Shown piece by piece: positions 1 through 10,743 of a DNA stretch of 64,000 bases. The position numbers were made by a program, and so were the translations under genes. Origin of the DNA: Streptomyces coelicoflavus (GTDB lineage Bacteria; Actinomycetota; Actinomycetes; Streptomycetales; Streptomycetaceae); the NCBI RefSeq assembly GCF_003112555.1, contig NZ_BEWB01000006.1, positions 62,001 through 126,000 on the forward strand, read 5' to 3'. The notes beneath the pieces were generated by a model, which worked only from the letters and a program-made list of their open reading frames with translations, was not told where the DNA came from and did no database searches. Position 1 is the stretch's first letter. Each line of letters opens with the position of its first letter.

Positions 1-863
1 TGTCGGGCAGCCACACGCTGCGCGTCGCGGCCGACGGCCCCGACCGGCAGAAGCTCTCCCTCATGGAGAACGCCGCCGAGTACAGCCTGATCCACAACGG
101 CAAGGACGTCTGGGGCTACGACAGCCAGTCCAACGAGGTCTACCACTCCACCGCCCCCGACGGCGCCGAGCGGCCGGAGAAGGACGTGCCGGCCACCCCG
201 AAGGACTTCGCCGAGGAGGCGCTCAAGTCGGTCGACGACACCACGTCCGTCACCGTCGGCGGCACCGCGCAGGTGGCCGGCCGGGACGCGTACCGCCTGG
301 TCGTCGAGCCCAAGCAGGACGGTTCCACGGTCGGGGCGATCACCGTGGCCGTGGACGCCGAGACCGGCACCCCGCTGAAGTTCACGCTGACCCCGGCGAG
401 CGGCGGCGCCGCCGTCGTGGACGTGGGCTTCACCAAGGTCAGCTTCGCGAAGCCGGACGCGTCGACGTTCGACTTCACGCCGCCCGCCGGAGCGAAGGTC
501 ACCGAGGCCGACGAGTCCGGCGCGGCCGCCAAGGCCCCGGAGCACGGGCGCGAGGCCGAGGGCGACCTCGCCAAGGAGATGGACGGCCTCGAGGTGATCG
601 GCGAGGGCTGGAACTCGATCGCCACCTTCGACACCGGCGCCCGGGGCGGCCTGCCGACGGGCGCCGAGGGCGGCGACCTGGGTGACCTCGGCGGCCTGGG
701 CGGCTTCCTCGGCTCCTTCGGCGACCAGGTCAAGGGCGACTTCGGTTCGGGCACGGTCTTCAAGACCCGCCTGGTCAACGCCCTGATCACGGACGACGGC
801 AAGGTCTACGCCGGAGCGGTCACCAAGGACGCGCTGGTGAAGGCGGCCGATGCGGCGAAGTAG
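1..863 (+). CDS. LolA-like (outer-membrane-lipoprotein-carrier fold) protein, 5' partial
   Basis: The reading frame is open from base 3 and 286 residues are visible before the TAG stop, so the start and any signal peptide lie outside the window. The visible part has the alternating beta-strand texture of the LolA/RseB fold used by actinobacterial secreted proteins and lipoproteins (for example AGRDAYRLVVEPKQ and AVDAETGTPLKF). A glycine/leucine-rich linker (GDLGDLGGLGGFLGSFG) lies about 50 residues before the end. An ABC transporter ATPase gene starts 53 bp downstream on the same strand, so the three genes may form one envelope-related operon. The family call is moderately sure. A role in lipoprotein handling is not, because Gram-positive relatives are mostly uncharacterised. 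Confidence 0.7.
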   Translation, partial: SGSHTLRVAADGPDRQKLSLMENAAEYSLIHNGKDVWGYDSQSNEVYHSTAPDGAERPEKDVPATPKDFAEEALKSVDDTTSVTVGGTAQVAGRDAYRLVVEPKQDGSTVGAITVAVDAETGTPLKFTLTPASGGAAVVDVGFTKVSFAKPDASTFDFTPPAGAKVTEADESGAAAKAPEHGREAEGDLAKEMDGLEVIGEGWNSIATFDTGARGGLPTGAEGGDLGDLGGLGGFLGSFGDQVKGDFGSGTVFKTRLVNALITDDGKVYAGAVTKDALVKAADAAK

Positions 864-916
864 GAAGTACGGCGTACCTCCACCCGTACGGCGAAGAGGA
901 CGAAACGAGGGAGCCG

Positions 917-1900
917 ATGGCCGAACCGTCCGCCACGAAGCCGGAGCGCCCGGACGAGGAGAGCGCGGATGACGCCGTCATCGTCACCCGCGCGCTCACC
1001 AAGCGCTACCGCGGCGGACAACTCGCCGTCGACGGTCTGGACCTGACCGTCCCGGCGGGCAGTGTCTTCGGCTTCCTCGGTCCCAACGGCTCCGGCAAGA
1101 CCACCACCATCCGCATGCTCATGGGGCTGATCGAACCCACCTCGGGCAGTGCCCGGGTCCTCGGTCTGCCCATGCCGCGCGCGTCCCGCACCGTACTGCC
1201 CCGGGTCGGTGCCCTCATCGAGGGCCCGGCCCTGTACGGCTTCCTCTCCGGGCGCGACAACCTGCTGCGCTACGACGCCGCCGACCCGACCGCCGACCCG
1301 CGCACCCGGCGCGAGCGCGTCGCCGCGGCGCTCGACCGGGTGGGCCTCGCGGCCGCGGGCGGCAAGAAGGCGAAGGCCTACTCGCTCGGCATGAAGCAAC
1401 GGCTCGGCCTCGCCGCGGCGCTGCTCCAGCCGCGCCGGCTGCTCGTCCTGGACGAGCCGACCAACGGGCTCGACCCCCAGGGCATGCGCGAGATCCGCAG
1501 CCTCGTGCGCGAACTGGCCTCCGACGGCACCACCGTCTTCCTCTCCTCCCACCTGCTGGACGAGATCGAGCAGGTGTGCACCCACGCCGCCGTGATGGCG
1601 CGGGGGCGGCTGATCACCCAGGGCGCGGTCGCCGACCTGGCGGCCGGGGCACGCGGTCGGCTGGTCGTGACCACGCCGGACGCGGGCGACGCCGCCCGGG
1701 TGCTGAAGGAGCAGGGGGCCGCGGACGTGGTCGTCGACGGGGACCGGGTGACGGCGGAACCACCGGAGCGCGACCTCGCCGAGGTGAACGCGGCGCTGGT
1801 CGCGGCCCGGGTCCGGGTCCGGGGCTTCGCCGTGGAACGGGCGTCGCTGGAGGACGCTTTCGTGGCGCTGACGGGGGAGGGCTTCGATGTCGCGGGCTGA
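917..1900 (+). CDS. ABC transporter ATP-binding protein
   Basis: 327-residue nucleotide-binding subunit. Walker A GPNGSGKT is at residues 55-62, the signature region YSLGMKQ at 155-161, Walker B LLVLDE at 175-180, followed by the D-loop, and the switch histidine lies in LSSHLLDE near 211. The variant signature SLGMKQ and the ~100-residue C-terminal extension are typical of the bacitracin/multidrug-export (DrrA/CcmA-like) class. ATG start at 917, with purine-rich GAGGGAG 6 bp upstream. The 3' end overlaps the permease gene by 14 bp, so the two are translationally coupled and form one exporter. The substrate cannot be read from sequence. Confidence 0.95.
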   Translation: MAEPSATKPERPDEESADDAVIVTRALTKRYRGGQLAVDGLDLTVPAGSVFGFLGPNGSGKTTTIRMLMGLIEPTSGSARVLGLPMPRASRTVLPRVGALIEGPALYGFLSGRDNLLRYDAADPTADPRTRRERVAAALDRVGLAAAGGKKAKAYSLGMKQRLGLAAALLQPRRLLVLDEPTNGLDPQGMREIRSLVRELASDGTTVFLSSHLLDEIEQVCTHAAVMARGRLITQGAVADLAAGARGRLVVTTPDAGDAARVLKEQGAADVVVDGDRVTAEPPERDLAEVNAALVAARVRVRGFAVERASLEDAFVALTGEGFDVAG

Positions 1901-2885
1901 GGTACGGGGAGAGCCGGCCGAGGAGACACCGGCCGAGGAGACACCGGCCGAGGAGACACCGGTCGTGGTGCCTGCAGTGGTGCCTGCCGTGGTGCCGGGC
2001 GCGGGGCAGGGCTCGGCGCCGGGGCCCGGCGCGGCACGCAGCCCGAGCGCGCTGTGGACGCTCGGGCTGTTCCGCAGCGAGCTGCTGATCACGTTCCGCC
2101 GCTGGCGGACCCTCGCCCTGCTGGCCGTGCTCGCCGCCGTGCCCGTCCTGGTGGGCATCGCCGTGAAGATCGAGACGAGTGACGGCTCCCCGGCCGGCGG
2201 CGGTGGCGGCGAGGGACCGGCTTTCATCTCGCAGATCAGCAACAACGGGCTGTTCCTGGTCTTCACCGCGCTCGCCGCGACCCTCCCGTTCTTCCTGCCG
2301 ATGGCCATCGGCGTCGTCGCGGGCGACGCGATCGCGGGCGAGTCGAGCGCGGGCACGCTCCGCTACCTCCTGGTCGCCCCGGCCGGCCGCTCCCGGCTGC
2401 TGCTCACGAAGTACGCGACGGTGATCGCCTTCTGCCTCGCGGCCACCCTGGTCGTCGCGGTCTCGGCGCTCGCGGTCGGCGCGCTGCTGTTCCCGGTCGG
2501 CGACCTGACCACCATCTCCGGCACCCGGATCACCTACACCGAGGGCCTGGCACGGGCGCTGCTGATCGCGCTGGTGGTGGCCGCCTCACTCGTCGGCGTC
2601 GCGGCCCTCGGCCTGTTCGTCTCCACCCTGACGGGCAGCGGCATCGCGGCGATGGCGACCACGGTCGGGCTGCTGATCACCGTCCAGATCCTCGACCAGA
2701 TCCCCCAGCTCGACGCCCTCCAGCCGTACTTTTTCTCGCACTACTGGCTGTCCTTCGCCGACCTGATGCGCGAACCGGTCTACTGGGACGACCTGGTGAA
2801 GAACCTGGGCCTCCAGGCCCTCTACGCGGCGGTCTTCGGCTCGGCGGCCTGGGCGCGGTTCACGACGAAGGACGTCACCGCCTAG
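1887..2885 (+). CDS. ABC transporter permease (ABC-2 type)
   Basis: 332-residue membrane subunit of the preceding ATPase. After a ~65-residue hydrophilic, alanine/proline-rich N-terminus come about six hydrophobic segments, including LALLAVLAAVPVLVGIAV, LFLVFTALAATLPFFLPM and ALLIALVVAASLVGVAALG. This is the ABC-2 layout with a large loop after the first helix. The start ATG at 1887 lies inside the ATPase gene (14-bp overlap). The N-terminus holds three copies of the pentapeptide AEETP encoded by a 15-bp tandem repeat (about 1918-1962). That is unusual for the family and probably a recent expansion. The next gene runs in the opposite direction. Confidence 0.9.
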   Translation: MSRAEVRGEPAEETPAEETPAEETPVVVPAVVPAVVPGAGQGSAPGPGAARSPSALWTLGLFRSELLITFRRWRTLALLAVLAAVPVLVGIAVKIETSDGSPAGGGGGEGPAFISQISNNGLFLVFTALAATLPFFLPMAIGVVAGDAIAGESSAGTLRYLLVAPAGRSRLLLTKYATVIAFCLAATLVVAVSALAVGALLFPVGDLTTISGTRITYTEGLARALLIALVVAASLVGVAALGLFVSTLTGSGIAAMATTVGLLITVQILDQIPQLDALQPYFFSHYWLSFADLMREPVYWDDLVKNLGLQALYAAVFGSAAWARFTTKDVTA

Positions 2886-2911
2886 CCGCGGACCGCGGGG
2901 CACGGCGGCGG

Positions 2912-3388
2912 TCAGTGCACCGGCCGGGTGAGGCGGATCAGCGGGTCGGTACCCCGGGGCGGACCGGCGCCGGCCTCGCCCAGGCGCCAGCCGGTGACCC
3001 AGGGCACGCGGTGGACCTCCACGGCCGACTCGAGCAGCTCCACGCTCCGGGCGAGCGGTCGGGGAAGCCGTCCGGGGGCGTCCGCGACCAGGACGACGGC
3101 GTGGAGGCCGAGTCCCGCCGGGGCCCGCCCCCGCCGGAAGTCCTCCACGGTCCGGGCCGCGGCCGCCAGCCCTGCCGCGTGCGTCCGGGCCACCAGGAGC
3201 ACCGACGCCGGGTCCGCCGGCCCGGGCCAGCCGCGCCCGCAGTCCTGCCCGCCGTAGACGGCGGCGAGCGTCGAGACGCCCGCTCCGCCGTGCGCGCCGA
3301 CCCAGGAGAAACGCCGGGGGGCGCCCGTGCCGGGCGGCTCCGGCGCGGTCACCGGTCCGCGGATCCATATCTCGGGTCCCTGTCGCAT
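2912..3388 (-). CDS. uncharacterised protein with a P-loop-like glycine motif
   Basis: 158-residue soluble protein. I do not recognise it with certainty; it resembles a Streptomyces domain-of-unknown-function family (possibly DUF6668). Residues 27-37 read RFSWVGAHGGA, continuing GVSTLAAVYGG. The run GAHGGAGVST looks like a deviant Walker A of the ParA/SIMIBI type, but the usual lysine is missing. Two hydrophobic strands follow (SVLLVART, LHAVVLVADAPG), as in a Rossmann-like sheet. It converges with the ABC permease (27 bp between stops). The region upstream of its start carries a 10-bp tandem repeat. No membrane segment or signal peptide is visible. Confidence 0.7.
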   Translation of the reverse strand: MRQGPEIWIRGPVTAPEPPGTGAPRRFSWVGAHGGAGVSTLAAVYGGQDCGRGWPGPADPASVLLVARTHAAGLAAAARTVEDFRRGRAPAGLGLHAVVLVADAPGRLPRPLARSVELLESAVEVHRVPWVTGWRLGEAGAGPPRGTDPLIRLTRPVH

Positions 3389-3430
3389 GCCCGTCCGCCT
3401 GCCCGCTCGCGTGCCCCGTCACTCTTGTCC

Positions 3431-3480
3431 GCAGCCGCCCGCAGCCGCCCGCAGCCGCCCGCGGCCGTCCGCAGCCGTCG
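3431..3480. repeat. 10-bp tandem repeat, five units
   Basis: Three identical copies of GCAGCCGCCC are followed by two diverged ones (GCGGCCGTCC, GCAGCCGTCG). It lies in the 279-bp gap between divergent genes, about 43 bp upstream of the minus-strand start at 3388. It could be a simple slippage repeat or a reiterated protein-binding site. Confidence 0.85.
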
Positions 3481-3667
3481 TGGGCCCACCCGCGCCGAGC
3501 CGGCCGATACGGGCGTGACCTCCTGGAACGAGCCTGTGACACCCCGGTGACGTGAGAATCGCGAGCGAGCGGAGAGACTCGACAGTAGGTTCACGACAGG
3601 CATGACAGGCTCTGGACGGCAGGGGAACGGAAACCGCCGACGGAAGCCGCCGATGAGTGGGGGAACG

Positions 3668-5125
3668 ATGTCTCGACTCGGCCGCGACAGGCAGCGGGAG
3701 CACGAGCGCGCCGAGCGCTCGCCCGGTCCCGCGACAACGCCGACGACGCCGATCGACGTCCGTGTGCCGGACGGCGACTCCGGCGTACGCGGCGCCTCGG
3801 TCGACGGTTCACTGGTCGTCGCGGCCCCGGGCGAGGAGATCCAGAACGCCGTCCTGAACCGCCTCCACCGCCTCGCCCTCGCCGCCGGCCACCCCGTCCT
3901 CGCCACCATCCACGACCGGCGCATCGGCTACTCCGTCCCGCTCCGCGTCGATCCGGACGGCTCCAGTCACCTCGCCGCTGACCCCGTGCCGACGGAACCG
4001 GCGCCCGCCGCGCCCGAGGAGACACCCGTACGGCCGGACCCGGCCACCCACGTCCTGCGCTCGGTGGCGCCGCCCGGGGACAGCGCGCCGACGTTCCCGC
4101 TGCCGGCGGTGCCCGCGACGCCGCCGGAGCGGTCCGGCGGTGAATCCGCGCCGACGTTCACGCTCCGTGCCCTGCCGGAACCGGCCGGGGAGTCGGCATC
4201 GCAGGACGGGGCGCGCGGGGCTGTGACACCCGGCACGGTGGCGCCACCGACGGGCGTCTTCGGGCCACCGCCCCGCATGGACGGTGCCGCCTCGCCCGCC
4301 TCGCCTGCCTCGCCTGCCTCGCCCGGCACGCCCGCCTCGCCCGTCACGACCGCTCAGACCGGCACGCCCGCCCCGACCGGCACGCCCGCCCCGACCGGCA
4401 CGTCGGAAGACGCGGAGCCGCGACCCGTGCCCGCCCCGACCGCCGCACCCGTGGCTGCGTCCGCACCCGCCACTGCCCCCACGTCCGCCCCCGCCCCCGC
4501 CCCCGGAGCCGCGCCGAAGGGAACGCCCTCCACCCCGGAACTCGGCCCCCGCCCCGATCCCTACTCCGACCCCGATCCCAAGCCCACCCCCGCCCGCGGC
4601 TTCGACGCCGTGGCCGAGGCCGTGCTCGGGGACGCGCCGATCACCGCGCCGGGCGACGCCACCGCCCCCGCGCTGCTCGCGGGGCCGACGGCCCGTATCA
4701 ACGAGGCCGTCAAGGAGGGACGTACGGAGGCTGCGGCGCGGCTGGCGGAGCAGACGGTGACGGACGCCTCGGGCACGCTGGGGCCGGAGCACCCCGAGGT
4801 GCTCCGGCTCCGTGAACTCACCGCGTACATCGCCTACCTGTCGGGCGACCCGGGCCGCGCCTTCCGGCTCTCCCTGGAACTGGCCCGGATACACCGGCGT
4901 TCGGGCGACGCGGAAGCCGCGTACGGCAACGTCCAGAGCGCGGCGACCGCCTGGCGTGCCGTACGCGATCCCGCACGGGGCCTGGAGCTGGGGCACGAAC
5001 TGGCCGGCCTGTGGGAGGAACTCGCCGCCGAGGACGGCCCGGCCGCCGAGGACGCCGAGCAACTGGAGTCCGTCCGCACCCGCATGGGCCGCCTCACCGA
5101 ACGCGCCCGCGCCCAGGCGGGCTGA
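3668..5125 (+). CDS. proline-rich protein with helical (TPR-like) C-terminal domain
   Basis: 485 residues from the ATG at 3668, chosen because GGGGGAA sits just upstream; in-frame ATGs at 3602 and 3653 are possible but less well placed. The N-terminal ~30 residues are highly charged. A short globular stretch (VRGASVDGSLVVAAPGEEIQ) is followed by about 220 residues of Pro/Ala/Thr-rich, probably disordered sequence with repeats such as TGTPAPTG. The last ~170 residues are alpha-helical with tetratricopeptide-like spacing (LAEQTVTDASGTLGPEHPEV, AYIAYLSGDPGRAFRLSLEL). Function unknown; TPR-type C-termini usually mediate protein contacts. Confidence 0.75.
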   Translation: MSRLGRDRQREHERAERSPGPATTPTTPIDVRVPDGDSGVRGASVDGSLVVAAPGEEIQNAVLNRLHRLALAAGHPVLATIHDRRIGYSVPLRVDPDGSSHLAADPVPTEPAPAAPEETPVRPDPATHVLRSVAPPGDSAPTFPLPAVPATPPERSGGESAPTFTLRALPEPAGESASQDGARGAVTPGTVAPPTGVFGPPPRMDGAASPASPASPASPGTPASPVTTAQTGTPAPTGTPAPTGTSEDAEPRPVPAPTAAPVAASAPATAPTSAPAPAPGAAPKGTPSTPELGPRPDPYSDPDPKPTPARGFDAVAEAVLGDAPITAPGDATAPALLAGPTARINEAVKEGRTEAAARLAEQTVTDASGTLGPEHPEVLRLRELTAYIAYLSGDPGRAFRLSLELARIHRRSGDAEAAYGNVQSAATAWRAVRDPARGLELGHELAGLWEELAAEDGPAAEDAEQLESVRTRMGRLTERARAQAG

Positions 5126-5152
5126 CCCGGCCCCGGGGCTGGGCCGCTCGCC

Positions 5153-6124
<972 letters not shown>

Positions 6125-6269
6125 CTAGGGAGTCCCTGGGGAGGGGACTCCACAGTGAATGGGGTGCCTGGATGGTGCGGGCGGGACTGACCTGCCGTCA
6201 AGACCGCTATCCGGCCACGGTGTCGCACATAGCGGAACCCCTGGAGTCGTGCTTCCGGCGGGCCCGGTC

Positions 6270-6740
6270 CTAGTGGACGCAGAACTCGTTCCCCTCCGGA
6301 TCCGTCATCACCACCCACTCCCCGCCCGGTTCCTTCACCTCCCGCTGCACACTCGCCCCCAGCGACCGGAGCCTGGCGACCTCCTCCTCGCGCCGCCCGT
6401 CCGCCGCGTGCACGTCGAGGTGAAGCCGGTTCTTTGCGGTCTTGGCCTCCGGTACGCGCTGGAACAGCAGCCGCCGCCCCAGTCCGGTACCGCTCTCCTC
6501 CTGGAACGGGTCGTCGGGGTGTCGTACGGCGGCCAGGTCCCGCCAGGCGCGGCGGCCGTGGGACTCGAGGGTCAGTTCCTCCGGCACCGCCCCGAAACCC
6601 AGCAGTTTCTCGATGAGCGCGCTGTTGTCCTCCACCTCGTAGTGGAGGGCCGCGGCCCAGAAGTCCGCCTGCGCGTGCGGGGCGGCCGCGTCGATGACGA
6701 TCTTGAAATGCAGGGGAGCGGGCCTTGAGGTCGATGTCAT
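6270..6740 (-). CDS. VOC (glyoxalase/bleomycin-resistance fold) protein
   Basis: 156 residues from the ATG at 6740; the frame extends further upstream, but that part would overlap the divergent gene. The sequence has the paired beta-alpha-beta-beta-beta modules of the vicinal oxygen chelate superfamily: LHFKIVIDAAAP.AQADFWAAAL at the start, NRLHLDVHAADGRREEEVARL in the middle and VVMTDPEGNEFCVH at the end. Candidate metal positions are His12, His in HLDVH and Glu in GNEFC. The substrate is unknown. It is transcribed divergently from the CGNR regulator with only 21 bp between starts, so the two probably share a control region. Confidence 0.85.
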   Translation of the reverse strand: MTSTSRPAPLHFKIVIDAAAPHAQADFWAAALHYEVEDNSALIEKLLGFGAVPEELTLESHGRRAWRDLAAVRHPDDPFQEESGTGLGRRLLFQRVPEAKTAKNRLHLDVHAADGRREEEVARLRSLGASVQREVKEPGGEWVVMTDPEGNEFCVH

Positions 6741-6761
6741 GTAACCACTTATACTGGTTTC
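6741..6761 (+). promoter_or_regulatory. shared promoter/operator; leaderless -10 for the CGNR gene
   Basis: The 21-bp gap between divergent starts holds TATACT at 6750-6755, six bases before the ATG at 6762. That is the spacing of a leaderless Streptomyces transcript. The same bases form an imperfect palindrome with arms AACCA (6743-6747) and TGGTT (6755-6759). Binding there would block both promoters. Confidence 0.5.
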
Positions 6762-7448
6762 ATGACGGAGCGGGTAGGGGAATCGCAGGAACGGGCGGCA
6801 CAGAGGGAACATCCGTCACCGCCGAAGCCGCCGCCGGAGCCGACCCCGGAGCGTCCTTCCGGACTGACGCTGATGTCGCACGAGGGCAAGCCCTACCGCT
6901 TCGACCCGGGTGCGCTCTGCCTCGAACTGCTCACGACCGGAGGACCCGGCGCCTTCGCGCGCTGGGAGGTGCTGCACGAGCCAGCCGACCTGGCGGCCTG
7001 GGCCGGACGCAGCCGGCTGCCGGACGGGCTGGAGCTGGCTCTGGACCGGACGGACGTGGCACGGGCCAGGACCCTGCGCGACGCCCTCTTCCTCCTCGCC
7101 GCCGACCGCGCCCACGGACGGCCGCTCCACCCCGGCCACCTGGACGCCGTCAACGCCGCGGCGGCCGAAGCCCCACTCGTCACCCGCCTCGAACCGGACG
7201 GCACGCGCGGCTGGGCCCCGGGACCGGCGACGGGCGCCGGCCTGCTGTCCACGGTGGCGCGCGACGCGATCGAGCTGTTCACCGGCCCCTACGCGGACCG
7301 TGTCCGCGAGTGCGGCGCCCACAACTGCTACCTGCTCTTCGTCGACACCTCGCGCCCCGGCCGCCGCCGCTGGTGCGCGATGGAGCACTGCGGCAACCGG
7401 GAGAAGGTCCGCGCGCACCGGGCGCGACAGGCACCGGAAAAGCGCTGA
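6762..7448 (+). CDS. CGNR zinc-finger / ABATE domain regulator
   Basis: 228 residues. A proline/glutamate-rich N-terminus (~30 residues) precedes the stress-associated ABATE domain (YRFDPGALCLELLTTGG onward). The C-terminal CGNR finger has four cysteines in the pattern CGAHNCYLLFVD...RRRWCAMEHCGNREK (about residues 187-217). The family is thought to be DNA-binding regulators, often next to the enzyme gene they control, here the divergent VOC gene. No Shine-Dalgarno sequence is seen, and a -10 element lies six bases upstream, so translation is probably leaderless. Confidence 0.9.
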   Translation: MTERVGESQERAAQREHPSPPKPPPEPTPERPSGLTLMSHEGKPYRFDPGALCLELLTTGGPGAFARWEVLHEPADLAAWAGRSRLPDGLELALDRTDVARARTLRDALFLLAADRAHGRPLHPGHLDAVNAAAAEAPLVTRLEPDGTRGWAPGPATGAGLLSTVARDAIELFTGPYADRVRECGAHNCYLLFVDTSRPGRRRWCAMEHCGNREKVRAHRARQAPEKR

Positions 7449-7470
7449 CCGGGTGCCCCGCGGGAAGCGG

Positions 7471-8532
7471 CTACGGCTTCGCCGCCCCGACGTCGCGGGG
7501 CTCGGGCGCGGCCGGCGCGTCGGCGGAAGCGGGGGCGGGCACCCCGGAGGCCACGATCCCGTGCTCCCGCGCGACGGCGCCCCCCTTGACCGGCGGTACG
7601 CCCGCGCCCGCCCGGTCCAGTTGCTCCCGCAGGGCCCGCGCCGTCCGGCGAGCCGTGCGCAGCGCGTCCCAGGTGAGCAGTGTCAGCGCCAGCCAGACCA
7701 GCCCGAAGCCGGCCCAGCGCTCGGGCGGCATGGCCTCGCCGAAGTACAGGACGCCGAGCGCGAACTGGAAGACCGGCGCCAGGTACTGCAGCAGCCCCAG
7801 CGTGGACAGCGGCACGCGGATCGCCGACGCGCCGAAGCAGACCAGCGGGATCGCGGTGACGACGCCGGTCGCGGCGAGCAGGGCCGAGTGCCCGAGCCCC
7901 TCCGTGGTGAAGGTCGACTCGCCCCGCGACCCCAGCCACAGCAGATAGCCGAGCGCCGGCAGGAACTGGATCGCCGTCTCGGCGGTCAGCGACTCGACGC
8001 CGCCGAGGTTGACCTTCTTCTTCACCAGGCCGTACGTCGCGAAGGAGAGTGCGAGGCAGAGGGAGATCCAGGGCGGCTGGCCGTAGCCGATGGTGAGGAC
8101 GAGCACGGCCGCGAAGCCGGTGCCCACCGCCGCCCACTGCACGGGCCGCAGCCGCTCCTTGAGCAGCAGCACGCCCATCGCGATGGTGACCAGCGGGTTG
8201 ATGAAGTACCCGAGCGAGGCCTCGACGACGTGGCCGCTGTTCACGGCCCAGATGTAGACGCCCCAGTTGACGGTGATGACGCCGGCGGCCACCGCCACCA
8301 GCGCGAGCCTGCGCGGCTGCCGCAGCAGCTCGCCGGCCCAGGCCCAGCGCCGTACGAAGAGCAGGGCGACGGCTACGAAGGCGAGGGACCACACCATCCG
8401 GTGGGCGAGGATCTCGCCGGCCCCGGCGGGCTTCAGCAGCGGCCAGAACAGGGGGACGAGACCCCACATGCCGTACGCCGCGACGCCGTTCAGCAGGCCT
8501 ATGCGCTGATCACTCCTGGACGACCCGGCCAC
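7471..8532 (-). CDS. rarD: EamA/DMT family permease, RarD type
   Basis: 353 residues starting at the GTG at 8532, chosen because AAGGAGG lies 5 bp upstream; a longer in-frame start at 8616 lacks this. The N-terminus QRIGLLNGVAAYGMWGLVPLFWPLL and the ten hydrophobic helices in two EamA repeats (NWGVYIWAVNSGHVVEASLGY, LGLLQYLAPVFQFALG) match the RarD branch of drug/metabolite transporters, often annotated as chloramphenicol-sensitive proteins. The C-terminal ~70 residues are hydrophilic, with an APAPASADAPAAP-like tail. Substrate unknown. It converges with the CGNR regulator gene (22-bp gap). Confidence 0.92.
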   Translation of the reverse strand: MAGSSRSDQRIGLLNGVAAYGMWGLVPLFWPLLKPAGAGEILAHRMVWSLAFVAVALLFVRRWAWAGELLRQPRRLALVAVAAGVITVNWGVYIWAVNSGHVVEASLGYFINPLVTIAMGVLLLKERLRPVQWAAVGTGFAAVLVLTIGYGQPPWISLCLALSFATYGLVKKKVNLGGVESLTAETAIQFLPALGYLLWLGSRGESTFTTEGLGHSALLAATGVVTAIPLVCFGASAIRVPLSTLGLLQYLAPVFQFALGVLYFGEAMPPERWAGFGLVWLALTLLTWDALRTARRTARALREQLDRAGAGVPPVKGGAVAREHGIVASGVPAPASADAPAAPEPRDVGAAKP

Positions 8533-8605
8533 GGGCACCTCCTTCTCGCACACGGCATGCCGGGGACGGGAAGGCATGCCAGGACGAAGGTAGCGCCGCA
8601 CCCGG

Positions 8606-8647
8606 CCGCGTGTCATGCCCGTATCGCCATACGGTCATGACACGCGG
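8606..8647 (-). terminator. long inverted repeat, probable terminator
   Basis: Two 19-bp arms (8606-8624 and 8629-8647) pair with one mismatch around a 4-base loop. They lie 21 bp beyond the stop of the minus-strand oxidoreductase gene and before the permease start. There is no U-tract, as is common for Streptomyces terminators. Confidence 0.65.
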
Positions 8648-8668
8648 AGCGGGAGCCCGGGGTCCGGG

Positions 8669-9523
<855 letters not shown>

Positions 9524-9603
9524 GGTGTCAGTGCTTCCTGGTGGGGGTCCGTTGCCACTAACCCTAAGAGCTGCGCTAACTGAAAGAAAGTGCCCACTTT
9601 GAA

Positions 9604-9627
9604 GTAAGGTACTTACCTTTACGTAAG
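9604..9627. promoter_or_regulatory. GTAAG/CTTAC operator-like palindrome
   Basis: GTAAG (9604-9608), CTTAC (9612-9616) and GTAAG (9623-9627) form two overlapping inverted repeats in an AT-rich patch that stands out from the GC-rich surroundings. It lies upstream of the minus-strand oxidoreductase gene. Spacing and sequence resemble HxlR-family operators; that assignment is inference. Confidence 0.5.
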
Positions 9628-9629
9628 TC

Positions 9630-9664
9630 GGAGGGGCCCGGACGATTCCCGTCCGGGCCCCTCC
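9630..9664 (-). terminator. strong hairpin terminator after korB
   Basis: A perfect 15-bp stem (9630-9644 with 9650-9664) with a 5-base loop lies 20 bp past the korB stop. It separates the korAB operon from the next minus-strand gene. Confidence 0.85.
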
Positions 9665-9684
9665 GCAGTGCCGTGAAGGCGGTG

Positions 9685-10735
<1,051 letters not shown>

Positions 10736-10743
<8 letters not shown>

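Noticed and set aside
806..2356. Long minus-strand frame over the ABC genes
   Set aside because: Shadow of two clearly conserved plus-strand genes; repetitive Gly/Arg/Pro composition and no ribosome site.
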